From the NCBI GenBank assembly GCA_963580285.1, contig OY757011.1, positions 158,196,981 to 158,260,980 on the forward strand: DNA of 64,000 bases, read 5' to 3'. This document shows positions 43,329-52,389 of this stretch, piece after piece. This DNA is from Lucinisca nassula. Lineage: Eukaryota > Mollusca > Bivalvia > Lucinida > Lucinidae. The stretch's first letter is position 1, and each line of letters opens with the position of its first letter. Below the pieces are notes generated by a model. It ran no database searches, had not been told where the DNA came from, and worked only from the letters and a program-made list of their open reading frames with translations. The translations under genes were made by a program, and so were the position numbers.

Positions 43329-44232
43329 AAGACTCTTGTGATATAGTGGTTAAGCTGGTAGACTTTTTATCCCCTCGCAACAACGTTGCGAATGGGGATA
43401 TAGCATCGGTGCCGTGCGTCCGTGTGTTAGTGTGTGTGTCTGTGTTTCTGTGTGTGTGTCTGTCCGGAACCTTGTGAGCAGGATAGAAGACACAGTATTC
43501 ATCGTAGAAGCATCAAACCTTCCACAAATGTTCACCATGTACAGAGGATGAACCCTATTGAATATCAAGGTCAGGGGTCAAAGGTCAAGGTCACAATGGA
43601 CTTGACCTTGAAAACCTTGTGAGCAGGATAGAAGACACAGTATTCATTGTAGAAGCATCAAACCTTCCACAAATGTTCACCATGTACAGAGGATGAACCC
43701 TATTGAATTTCAAGGTCAGGGGTCAAAGGTCAAGGTCACAGTGGACTTGACCTTGAAAACCTTGTGAGCAGGATAGAAGACACAGTATTCATCGTAGAAG
43801 CATCAAACCTTCCACAAATGTTCACCATGTACAGAGGATGAACCCTATTCAATTTCAAGGTCAGGGGTCAAAGGTCAAGGTCACAATGGACTTGACCTTG
43901 AAAACCTTGTGAGCAGGATAGAAGACACAGTATTCTTCGTAGAAGCATCAAACCTTCCACAAATGTTCACCATGTACAGAGGATGAACCCTATTGAATTT
44001 CAAGGTCAGGGGTCAAAGGTCAAGGTCACAATGAACTTGACCTTGAAAACCTTGTGAGCAGGATAGAAGACACAGTATTCTTCGTAGAAGCAGCCATAAT
44101 TATCCCCTCGCAACAATGTTAATGAATGGTATGCAGTTGCGAGGGGATGCTACGCTTGCGTTGCCTTGTTAAACTGAGGTCCTGTTGCCTAATGACCTTA
44201 GTTGTTGGTGGGATGTAGAACTCAAAAGAACA
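43329..44232 (+). mobile_element. SINE-C interrupted by Helentron-like H4
   Basis: Left flank GTGATATAGTGGTTAAGC and TGGTAGACTTT matches SINE-C. After H4 it resumes TTAAACTGAGGTCCTG and ends GTTGGTGGGATGTAGAAC. Other SINE-C copies read AGTCTTTAAACCGAGG without interruption, which shows the empty site. Confidence 0.75.
43369..44170 (+). mobile_element. Helentron-like element H4, exact 145 bp tandem units
   Basis: 5' hairpin TATCCCC-TCGCAAC-AA-CGTTGCGA-GGGGATA. Then GTGTGTGTCTGTG microsatellite. The unit anchor CCTTGTGAGCAGGATAGAAG recurs at 43470, 43615, 43760, 43905 and 44050, an invariant 145 bases. Each complete unit has GGTCAAAGGTCAAGGTCAC and TTGACCTTG. The last unit is cut at about 44090. 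The 3' part is AATTATCCCCTCGCAAC ... GTTGCGAGGGGATGCTACGC and ends GCCTTGTT. Inserted between T residues of a SINE-C. Confidence 0.8.
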
Positions 44233-44445
44233 TTAACCCTTATCTTGCTGAATATTCATTTAAGCCACACCCATTTCTGACTATCAACCAATCAAATTAC
44301 TTGATGTAATTTATTGCTACAAATTCATAAACTGAATGCCAAACAGTGTAGATCCTGATCAGATGGCTTCTTCAGAAGCCATCTGATCTGGATCTACACT
44401 GTTTGCAAAGATAGGGGTTGTCGTGAACTGCAAGATAAGGGTTAA
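44233..44445 (+). repeat. MITE family C flanked by a 65 bp direct duplication
   Basis: TTAACCCTTATCTTGCTGAA ... CAGATGGCTTCTTCAGAAGC ... GCAAGATAAGGGTTAA. The stretch before it (44169-44236, TTAAACTGAGGTCCTGTTGC ... AACATTAA) is repeated right after it (44444-44510) with one or two changes. Confidence 0.8.
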
Positions 44446-44624
44446 ACTGAGGTCCTGTTGCCTAATGACCATAGTTGTTGGTGGGATGTAGAACTCAAAA
44501 GAACATTAAGTATCAGTTATTGCTTTTAAGTGAAGTATTTACTGGGCAAGTTTAGGTTCAGAGTTTGGGGGTCATTGATTTGATCCTCCTCTAAGTCAAG
44601 ACAGATTCTATCAGCCTGAACAAT

Positions 44625-44792
44625 GAAGCCTCTGTGCTGTAGTGGTTATGCTACTCGCCTTGTAAACCAGGGGTCACAGGATCAATCCCAGGCTTCTCCA
44701 GACTTTTTGATGAGTCTTTAAACCGAGGTCCTGTCTCCGTATGACCTTAGCTGTTGGTGAGACGTAAAACTCAAACACTCATTCATTCAACC
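44625..44792 (+). mobile_element. SINE-C, near complete
   Basis: GAAGCCTCTGTGCTGTAGTGG, GTCACAGGATCAATCCCAGG, AGTCTTTAAACCGAGGTCC, GTTGGTGAGACGTAAAACTC, ACACTCATTCATTC tail. Confidence 0.85.
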
Positions 44793-44884
44793 TGAACAAA
44801 CAAGATACATATATAGCTTATACATGGCTCCAGATAAGGAATTATATTGAGTATAATTTTGGGAAAATTCTTCTTGTCTCTCCA

Positions 44885-45000
44885 TAAAATTGATGGACCT
44901 GTATGACCTAGTAGGTAGGGTGCTGACTCTTAATCATTTGGTCGTTCACCGCTGTGGTTCGAGGTTTTGCATTTATAAGGTCTCATATCCTAAACACTAT
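44885..45000 (+). mobile_element. tRNA-like SINE fragment
   Basis: GTATGACCTAGTAGGTAGGG (A-box region) and CGCTGTGGTTCGAGG (B-box) with spacing similar to SINE-D, followed by unrelated sequence. Confidence 0.5.
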
Positions 45001-45007
45001 GTAGGAT

Positions 45008-45491
45008 TAACCCTCACAATGCTGAATATTTCGGTATGCTACAATTCTTTCAAGGTTTCAGCCATTTGTATTTCATGATTTTAATGTTCACCGTGGATTT
45101 AGAAGCAGACTGGAAAACACTATAGATCCTGATCAGCTGGCTTCCAAGAAGCCAGCTGATCTGGATCTATATTGTTTTCAAAAATAATATCAAAATTGTA
45201 ATATGGGCCCCATCAAGCGATTTTGGTACTTATCGCCTATGCGAGCAGCAAAGGTTCAGGCGAGCCTGCGCATTTGCGCAGTCTCGCCAGAACCTTCGCT
45301 GCTCGCTCATACAAGCAGTGAATCAAGAGGAACCTTCAGACAGAAAGCCATGTCCCTGGCCCCTCTGAATGGCTGGGCATGCGCAGTTACAATTTGTCAT
45401 GATGGAATGCTCGAAGACACAAATTCGCTTGGCGGGGCTCATATAATAATTCAAAAATAATAACAGGATTCAGCATGATGTCAGAGGGTTA
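45008..45491. repeat. MITE family L carrying the 236 bp element
   Basis: Left end TTAACCCTCACAATGCTGAA, right end TTCAGCATGATGTCAGAGGG TTAA. Core GATCCTGATCAGCTGGCTTC / GAAGCCAGCTGATCTGGATC, similar to the family C core but with a different centre. The 236 bp copy 2 sits in its right half. Confidence 0.7.
45205..45440 (+). mobile_element. 236 bp MITE, copy 2, target duplication ATAT
   Basis: GGGCCCCATCAAGCGATTTT to AATTCGCTTGGCGGGGCTC, flanked by ATAT at 45201-45204 and 45441-45444. It differs from copy 1 by about a dozen substitutions and no indels. Confidence 0.85.
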
Positions 45492-45744
45492 AGTTTATTC
45501 TCTGATTTGTCCAAAGTTTCAATCAGCACTGCACACACCCTCAGGACCAAAAGGTCAAGGTCACAGGCAACTTTTATCCAGTCCCTGCATGTGACCTGAA
45601 GGTGAGGGTCACAGGTGTAGAAATCTTTGAAGACAATGTGGCTAGCAGGAAAACTACCCTGTCCTGCAATGTATTGTTTCATTTTCTGCTTTTTGTTTTA
45701 CAGTCTATTTGTGTTTTCTTGGCGAAATTTGATTCATATTTAAA

Positions 45745-46022
45745 CAGTGTTATGCTCATAACTTAGCTTGTAATGAACACTGTTATAAAGAAGTTAACGT
45801 GGTACACCACAACCTCATTATAACATGGTTCATTATAACACAGTTTTAGATATAACACAGTTTCAAGATGCATCCCAAAAATGTATAGACTATATAGAAA
45901 AATGACCATAAATGGTCATTTTTCTATATAATCTATACATTTATGTTTGGATATAACACGGTTGTTTAATTAACACGGTTTCTCCTTTGGACCCCATTAA
46001 TAGTGTTATAAAGAGCTTGTGG
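45745..46022. repeat. foldback MITE with TTATAACAC repeats
   Basis: Inner palindrome CTATATAGAAAAATGACCAT / ATGGTCATTTTTCTATATA. Outer parts have AATGAACACTGTTATAAAG, CATTATAACACAG and GTTATAAAGAGCTTGTGG. Related sequence lies at 56820-57535. It ends 16 bases before GBF1 exon n. Confidence 0.65.
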
Positions 46023-46037
46023 TGTATATCTTTTTAG

Positions 46038-46214
46038 ACGCCAGAGAATATTCCCATAGCATTTGGCAGTAACATGAAGGCCCAGTTGGCAGCTAGAACA
46101 GTGTTTGGACTGGCCCATCGCCATGGTGATATACTGAGAGAAGGCTGGAAGAACATACTGGACTGTATGCTGCAGCTCTTCAGAGCTAAACTGTTGCCAA
46201 AGTGTATGGTTGAG
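46038..46214 (+). CDS. GBF1: GBF1 exon n: HDS1 to HDS2
   Basis: Acceptor GTATATCTTTTTAG, donor GAG|gtaaga, 59 codons, phase 0 both sides. It encodes TPENIPIAFGSNMKAQLAAR, TVFGLAHRHGDILREGWKNI and LDCMLQLFRAKLLPKCMVE; vertebrate: VFHLAHRHGDILREGWKNIM. Highly conserved region of large ArfGEFs. Confidence 0.97.
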
Positions 46215-46289
46215 GTAAGAAACTTGTTTTATAGTGACGTTATTGGAAAAATTGTTTATGGTTGTACAGAATTGAAGGGCATGGATGAA

Positions 46290-46490
46290 TACCTTAAAAA
46301 ACCTTAAAATTCGGACATCTTGAGGACTTGTTGTAATTTTCCTAAAATTTTAGCATTTGTCTCACTTTCCAGTAAGGAGTCCAAAAGGTGCCAAAGGAAT
46401 TGCAAACAGTGTAGAGGAGCAGTCTGATCTGGGTCTGCACTGTTTGTTTAGACCTGTATGTCCCAGTACTTTGGATCATTACAATAAGAA
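46290..46490 (-). repeat. MITE family D, inverted, shortened core
   Basis: CTTAAAATTCGGACATCTTG, GTAATTTTCCTAAAATTTT, CAAACAGTGTAGAGGAGC and AGTCTGATCTGGGTCTGC, GACCTGTATGTCCCAGTAC. One arm of the palindrome is partly deleted. Confidence 0.7.
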
Positions 46491-46602
46491 GTATTTTTCA
46501 TTAGTTTTGCAAGGGAGATAACTTTCAAGATGTCGTCTGCTTTCCTGTAAGCTAATTTACTTTGAAAAAGGGTCTACTCTTAAAGGAATAATTTATTCTT
46601 CC

Positions 46603-47100
46603 TAGATGCGTGGCCGCATGTACAGCCCCTTGTGTCGGAGTGCAATGGTCCATGCCAGTGAGGCTTGGCCATTGACAAAGCCAAACCTCGAATGTTCGCA
46701 GCAGATTGACATGGAAATGATCAGACAGCTCTGCAATGTCAGGCCACAACACATTGTCACCATCAGGTCCAATGAGCTACTTGCACAGCTTGGCATGGAC
46801 CTCAGAGAGAGAGAGAGATGGCTCTGTTGATATGGATACATGGAATACTCCAATGGTGCATGCAGTCAAGACAGCCTGTGATATACAGGTTGATGGAAAG
46901 GGTGGTCCTGGTAGGCCCAAGATGACCTGGCATCAGCTGACAGAGAGAGATTGGAGAGAGTGGAAGATTTCAGCTATCGTCTCTCATGATAGACACACCT
47001 GTAGATCTGGTGTGAGATCTGTCATGCATGCAGCATGCCAGCTCCCTGGAAGGAGGCCCACTTATGTGTGTGTTGCCCCTGTATCTGCATGTTAATAAAG
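46603..47100 (+). pseudogene. 3' fragment of a non-LTR retrotransposon (LINE)
   Basis: Frame 1 (46606-46830) reads MRGRMYSPLCRSAMVHASEA ... MIRQLCNVRPQ ... LLAQLGMDLRERER. It then shifts by frame near a GAGAGAGAGAGA run to VKTACDIQVDGKGGPGRPKM and TWHQLTERDWREW ... SVRSVMHAACQLPGR, stopping at 47095. This is the C-terminal part, after the catalytic reverse-transcriptase motifs, of a LINE polyprotein (CVRSAML ... MIRQIC ... GRPKM pattern). It ends TTAATAAAG and a GATGATGAT-rich tail. The reverse-transcriptase catalytic core is absent; it is 5' truncated and frameshifted, hence dead. Confidence 0.75.
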
Positions 47101-47187
47101 AAAAATCTGGTGATGTTGATGATGATGATTTTGCAGTCGCAAAAGCTACTCACATTTTTCTTCAGCAAAAATACCAAAGTATTAGAT

Positions 47188-47452
47188 TTTGTCTGTATTG
47201 GAGTTTAACCGCACAGTCAACACTAGGCCATTTTTGAGCCGGTCAGTTTACCTATCCACACTTTTTCTGGGCAGGCTTATACATAAGCCGTTAACCAGTA
47301 CAGTGCACATTATTTTGCCAGAAACTGACAACTGCCCTTCTTGAATTAGCAGAAGAGAGAGAATGACCGTAGAAAAGATTTCATGATCAATCTCCACGAA
47401 AGAATGTTGCCGACCCCAGCAGGAATCGAATCCACGTTCACACTTATTAGAA
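47188..47452 (-). mobile_element. SINE-B, 5' truncated
   Basis: On the minus strand: GTGGATTCGATTCCTGCTGG (B-box region), GTCGGCAACATTCTTTCGTG, GTCAGTTTCTGGC, TGTACTGGTTAACGGCTTA, GTGTTGACTGTGCGGTTAAA CTCCAATAC. The A box is missing. Confidence 0.8.
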
Positions 47453-48270
47453 TCACCCCATATCAAGAAAAAAACATGTAAGACTCTTTGCAAAACCAAA
47501 TCAAATTTTTTTTCAGTTCACCATGAACATTTAACATGTGACATCAATTATAATGATAATTCACGGATTTCGATGGATAAGTAAAGATAAAATGAGTTAA
47601 GAAGACATTCAGTCAGTGAAAACACAGATCAGCCTGCCAATCCACACAGTTTGGACAGACTCTGCTGTTAGTTCAGCCTTAAAAGGTGCATTATTGAGCT
47701 ACCGGGTGTCAAAATTTTTTTTTCTGGTTTTTATCTTCAATGCATACTCCTTTGTCATGTGTACACTTTTGGAGCCAAATACAGCTTCAGAACTTTGTGA
47801 AAATGGTCGTTTTCATTCATGTTTACCCTTCGCTCTGAACATGTGCTTGGAATTTCTGGTCTAAAAATAAATCTGTCACTTTACACATACATGGTGACAG
47901 TATCGTCTCTGAGTGTCGTTACTTATGGCATGGTATTCAGCGTCATATTTTTTTCCGATTCAGGCATGGCCTAAGCAAACAAGGCCAAAAATGAACGTCG
48001 CATAACGTCATATATGGGGATTCTATTTTTGTCACGAACTAAAAATAGATCTAACTAGTGTTCGAAACCCAGTTAGGGAATCCCTCTCAAACTGGTTTAC
48101 CTGTCATCATAATTGTTCGCATTTTTGCATAAAATGCATTCATTTGTATTGTTTTAAAGAAAAATACCGGCTATATGTATTATATTTTTGGAAGCATTTT
48201 TTCCAGATAGCTCAATAATGCACCTTTAATAGACTCTAGACTCAGCAGAGTGCTACTTAACATTTCCTAC
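47453..48270. other. intron sequence, nothing recognised
   Basis: Unique-looking DNA. An open frame at 47616-47864 has no exon context. Confidence 0.45.
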
Positions 48271-48274
48271 TAAA

Positions 48275-48612
48275 TAAGCAAATTGAGCCACAACCATTTC
48301 TAACTTTAAACCAATCAGACTACTTGATGGAATTTATTCCTAAAAATTCATGAAATGAATGTCAAACAGTGTAGATACTGATCAGAGAAGCCATCTGGGG
48401 TAAGTTGTTAAAAACTAATGACGTCATCAGTGAACAAATTTGTAAAACTTTGATCATTTAATATGGCAAATATGCTAATATTTTTGCTGAAAAAATGTGC
48501 CAAAGCTGCTCTCAATTTGTCAACAAAAATAACTCAATATTAGATATTGTTCTTGCTAGAACAGTTAACAATTTGATCACTAATGAGCTTGTTAAGCTAA
48601 GGATGCTTTGAA
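48275..48612. repeat. degenerate MITE C and MITE E
   Basis: 48280-48390: ACCAATCAGACTACTTGATG and GTCAAACAGTGTAGATACTG (family C half). 48395-48612: AAGTTGTTAAAAACTAATGA to GGATGCTTTGAACCCCTGG GG (family E, inverse). Confidence 0.55.
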
Positions 48613-48616
48613 CCCC

Positions 48617-49176
48617 TGGGGCCAGTTGTTCAAAGCATCGTTAGCTTAACGAACTCGTTAGTTGTGGAATTGTTAACTGTTCTAGCAAGTACAATATTGA
48701 AAATTTTGGTATTTTTGCTGAAAAAATGTGAGCAACTTTTGCATCCGCAAAAGCTGCTCACATTTTTATGCCCCCGGAATCTAAGAGATTCGGGGGCATA
48801 TAGTTTTTGGTCTGTCCGTCTGTTTGTCTGTTTGTCCGTTTGTCCGTCTGCAAAAACTTTAACATTGGGCATAACTTTTGAATGGTAATAGATAGAGCAT
48901 TCATATTTCACATGTGTATACCTTATCACAAGACCTTTCCAGTGGTACCATAATTTTTGATCTCGTGACCTTGAACTTGACCTTTGACCTATTTTTTTCA
49001 AAATTTTTAAAAACATTAACATTGGCGCTGTCCGGGGGCATCAGTGTTTCACAAACACATCTTGTTTCAGCAAAAATTTCAGCATATTTGCCATATTTAA
49101 AGATCAAAGTTTTAACGATACGTTAACTAACGACGTCGTTAGTTAACGACGTTGTTAGTTTTGAACAACTGGCCCC
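48617..49176 (+). repeat. MITE family E interrupted by Helentron-like H5
   Basis: GGGGCCAGTTGTTCAAAGCA to AAGCTGCTCACATTTT, then H5, then CAGCAAAAATTTCAGCATAT to GTTTTGAACAACTGGCCCC. The uninterrupted copy at 51890-52132 reads TGCTCACATTTTTTCAGCAA, giving the empty site. Confidence 0.85.
48768..49069 (+). mobile_element. Helentron-like element H5, short form
   Basis: 5' hairpin TATGCCCCC-GGAATCT-AAGA-GATTC-GGGGGCATA, then GTCTGTCCGTCTGTTTG microsatellite, CATAACTTTTGAATGG, GACCTTGAACTTGACCTTTG, and a 3' hairpin GTGTTTCACAAACAC followed by ATCTTGTTT. It lacks tandem units. Inserted between T residues of a family E MITE. Confidence 0.8.
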
Positions 49177-49270
49177 AGATCTGTTCCTAAAGTTTGTAAA
49201 AGACATGTAAGTGCATATTTTGATTCAGTGGGACAAGGGCTAAGAATGGGTAGATGTAAAGGTTATTTTT

Positions 49271-50598
49271 AGCTCACCTGTATGAAGTGCATGTGTGTGT
49301 GTTTGTCCTCCCGTCACACTGCATTCAAGTTTTTCAAATGCTTATATCTCAACAGTCACTCTTCACAGAGCACTCATATTTCGAACTTAAGTACCTGGGA
49401 GGGTCTTCTGATGTTCAAAGACAACACACCCCTGGGTTCATGCCTGGGAGGGGGGGGGGGCTGGAGGTAAAAATCTGGGACACCTTTATTTGTTATATAC
49501 GTTTCCATTATGCTAACAAGTTATAGACACAATTGGTTATATATCAGCCAGCCGTGTGACATTGGTTCAAGTGTAAAAGAGTGAAGGTCATGGTGACCTA
49601 CATTTCACGGTCCAGTGATTTTGCCTCATATCTTGAAGACTATTTGTGTGAGAAATGTCAAACATGGGATATTAGTGCCATATGACCCTATGATTGACCT
49701 CCAAATATATCTAGGTCACTGTGACCTATATTTCATGGTTCAGTGATTTTGCCTATTATCTTGAATACTATTTGATGGAGAAATGTCATACCTGGATTAT
49801 TAGTTCTATGTGACCTGCTGATTGACCTCATAATATAGCTAGGTCATTGTGACCTATATTTCATGATTCAGTGATTGTGCCTATTATCTTGGAGAGATGT
49901 TATACCTGGATTATTAGTTCCATGTGACCTGATGGTTTACCTCAAAATATATCAGGTCAGTGTGACCTATATTTCATGGTTCAGTGATTCTGCCGATTAT
50001 CTTGAATACTATTTTGATAATGAAATGTTATACCTGGTATATTATTTCAAAATGCAATCAGATGATTGACCTCAAAATATGTGTAGAAGCCTCTGTGGTG
50101 TAGTGGTTACGCGACTGTCCTTGTAAACCAGGGATCGCAGGATAGATCCGGGGCTTCTCCAGACTTTCGGAAGAGTCTTTAAACCGAGGTCCCGTCTCCA
50201 TATGACCTTAGCTTACTCAAACTCACTCACTCAAAATATATGTAGGTCAGTGTGACCTATATTTCATGGTTCAGTGACTTTGACTTATAATATTTTGAAT
50301 ACTGTTTGATGGAGAAACTTCATATCTGTATAATCAATTCCATGTGACCAGTTGATTGTCATAGAAATATATTTAGGTTAATGTGACCTTTTTTCATGGT
50401 TCAAAGATTTTGCCTTCTAATTCAAATACTATTTGATTCTGAAATGTAATATCTGGAATATATGTTCCATGTGACCTGATGATTGACCTCAAAATATATG
50501 TAGGTGAGTGTGACCTATATTTCATGGTTCAATAGTTTGACCTTATATCTTGAAGGCACGATTCTGACGAGCTATGCTGTCCTGCGACAGCTCTTGTT
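49271..50598 (+). mobile_element. Helentron-like element H6, about 128 bp tandem units
   Basis: Starts AGCTCACCTGTATGAAGTG (first hairpin arm only) and GTGTGTGTGTTTGTCC. The unit anchor GTGACCTATATTTCATGGTT recurs at 49593, 49721, 49849, 49962, 50252, 50383 and 50509. The 3' end has GAGCTATGCTGTCCTGCGAC AGCTCTTGTTAG, a hairpin followed by TTGTT. A SINE-C interrupts the array. Confidence 0.7.
50090..50232 (+). mobile_element. SINE-C inserted in the H6 array
   Basis: GTAGAAGCCTCTGTGGTGTA, GGATCGCAGGATAGATCCGG, AGTCTTTAAACCGAGGTCCC, ending ACTCAAACTCACTCAC. TCAAAATAT flanks both sides as the probable duplication. Confidence 0.85.
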
Positions 50599-50647
50599 AG
50601 TCTTGGCTGTGCAAAGTGATTGTGGATGTTTTATCCTGTCTTGCACA

Positions 50648-50828
50648 TTAACCTTTGTCCTGCTGAACCAGGGCAACCTCTGCCGTTACAATTAGTGTAT
50701 CTGTGATCAGGGTCTACACTGTCATTCAGTTTGTAAATTGAATGAATGCATCATATTGAGTTATTTCATTGGTTGTTAGTCAGAAATTGGTGTGGCAAAT
50801 TTAATCTATTTGGCAGGGCAAGGGTAAA
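50648..50828 (+). repeat. MITE family C, diverged
   Basis: TTAACCTTTGTCCTGCTGAA, GTGATCAGGGTCTACACTG, CATTGGTTGTTAGTCAG, GGCAGGGCAAGGGTAAA. One core arm is deleted. Confidence 0.65.
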
Positions 50829-50926
50829 TGATTAAGATTTGTTATGATTTTATGGACTTGTCACTGACTGTTGCTTCAAAAGCATTTTTCTGTTACTGTT
50901 TTATTATCATTATTATTCTTATCTAG

Positions 50927-51184
50927 GTGGAAGATTTTGTGAACCCGAATGGTAAGATCTGTTTGATCAAGGAGGAAACTCCAGCCCAGAAGGCTGAGTC
51001 TGGTGTTCTGAGCAGCTTGTACCAGTATTTCACTGTGTCAGAGGCGGCAAGTGCTAAAGGTCCCACCCCAGAGGAGCAAGAGGCCACCAAAGTGGCTACT
51101 AAATGTATACACGATTGTCACTTAGAGCAACTCATCAACGACAGTAAATTCCTAAGAGAAGAATCCCTGCATGAACTAGTAAAG
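50927..51184 (+). CDS. GBF1: GBF1 exon o: HDS2 domain
   Basis: Acceptor ATTATTCTTATCTAG, donor AAG|gtaagg, 86 codons, phase 0 both sides. It encodes VEDFVNPNGKICLIKEETPA ... SSLYQYFTVSEAASAKGPTP ... NDSKFLREESLHELVK. Vertebrate: VEDFVDPNGKISLQREETPS and ESKFLQLESLQELMKAL. Confidence 0.97.
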
Positions 51185-51247
51185 GTAAGGGACGAGAAAG
51201 TGTTGAAATCACACAGGATATTACTCATTCTTACTCATTCATTCTTG

Positions 51248-51535
51248 GCCCCCGCCCATAGAAGCTTGGAGACATAGATTGGGCTGCAAGGTGCTTCCAC
51301 ACATAGCTGAAACTGCTTGTAAACCGCTTAGAAGGTCTAAGCCTCCCTAGGCAAAGATGTGCGAGTTGGACTGTCCATGCATATAAACCCTATTGGTTTC
51401 ATTGGGCAGCAGGGCTTGAGATGTCATTTCATCTCGATGTTGGGTGGGGGGAAATGTCCCACAAAATAAGAAGCAATGTCTCCAAGTTGATCTAAATAGT
51501 GTTGATGGGGATGTTAAACCTCAGTTCAAACAAAT
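51248..51535 (+). mobile_element. SINE-A copy
   Basis: TGGCCCCCGCCCATAGAAGC head, tail CCTCAGTTCAAACAAATA. The internal ACCGACCCGCAC segment is deleted. Confidence 0.85.
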
Positions 51536-51549
51536 ATTCATTCAGGATA

Positions 51550-51738
51550 TTAACCCTTATCTTGCTGTTCACAACAACCCCTGTCTTTGGAAACAGAGAA
51601 GAAGCCATCTGATCAGGATCTACACTGTTTGACGTTCAATTTATGAATTTGTAGGAATAAATTACATCAAGTAATCTGATTGGTTCAAAGTCAGAGATGG
51701 GTGTGGCTAAAATGAATATTCAGCAAGAGAAGGGTTAA
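51550..51738 (+). repeat. MITE family C with a core deletion
   Basis: TTAACCCTTATCTTGCTGTTC, GAAGCCATCTGATCAGGATC, AATCTGATTGGTTCAAAGTC, CAGCAAGAGAAGGGTTAA. Confidence 0.75.
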
Positions 51739-51889
51739 TTACTTAAACATTTCACCTCTTGAGTATTTATGTGAACTCTTCCATCTCAGAATACGGACAT
51801 GTCCAGTCTAGTCAGCCTCATGAATAGGATGGCAAATAGTGAAGAACCTGATGAGTTGGCCCATAATAAGCCATCTCATCTAGATCTGG

Positions 51890-52132
51890 GGCCAGTTGTT
51901 CAAAGCATCGTTAGCTTAACAAGCTCGTTAGTGGTCATATTGTTAACTGTTCTAGCAAGTACAATATTGAAAATTTTGGTATTTTTGCTGACAAAATGTG
52001 AGCAGCTTTTGCATTTGCAAAAGCTGCTCACATTTTTTCAGCAAAAATTTCAGCATATTTGCCATATTTATTGATCAAAGTTTTAACGATACGTTAACTA
52101 ACGACGTTGTTAGTTTTGAACAACTGGCCCCT
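51890..52132 (+). repeat. MITE family E, reference copy
   Basis: GGGGCCAGTTGTTCAAAGCA and GTTTTGAACAACTGGCCCC are perfect inverted ends over 15 bases. The centre is TGAGCAGCTTTTGCATTTGC / AAAAGCTGCTCACATTTTTT. Subterminal CGTTAGCTTAACAAGCTCG and TAACGATACGTTAACTAACG are further palindromes. Confidence 0.85.
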
Positions 52133-52179
52133 GCACTGTATTGCTTGGGTATCTTTATTGTCAACAGGATTGAAAGAGT

Positions 52180-52389
52180 TAACCCATTGCATGCGAGAAA
52201 CCCCTAAAGGGGTACCTTGGCAAATAGTGCAGGCATTTGCGGCGTCTGATCTGAGCCTGCACTATTTGCTAACAGAATTTTCCATCAAAAATAGTAGAAA
52301 AACAAAAAATAGGCCAACCACCCCTTATACGACAAATGCACTTGACCTGCGTATAGCAATGGAAGAATCCACTAGTATATAATGGGTTA
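52180..52389 (+). repeat. MITE family J, reference copy
   Basis: TTAACCCATTGCATGCGAGA left, GGGGTACCTTGGCAAATAG, core with GCGGCGTCTGATCTGAGCC, GCTAACAGAATTTTCC, right GTATATAATGGGTTAA. Confidence 0.8.

Noticed and set aside
43369..44170. CRISPR-like regular repeats
   Set aside because: The 145 bp units are head-to-tail without spacers, in a eukaryotic intron, with Helentron-like ends.
46606..47095. functional reverse transcriptase
   Set aside because: Only the C-terminal part is present, it is frameshifted at a GA run, and the catalytic core is absent.
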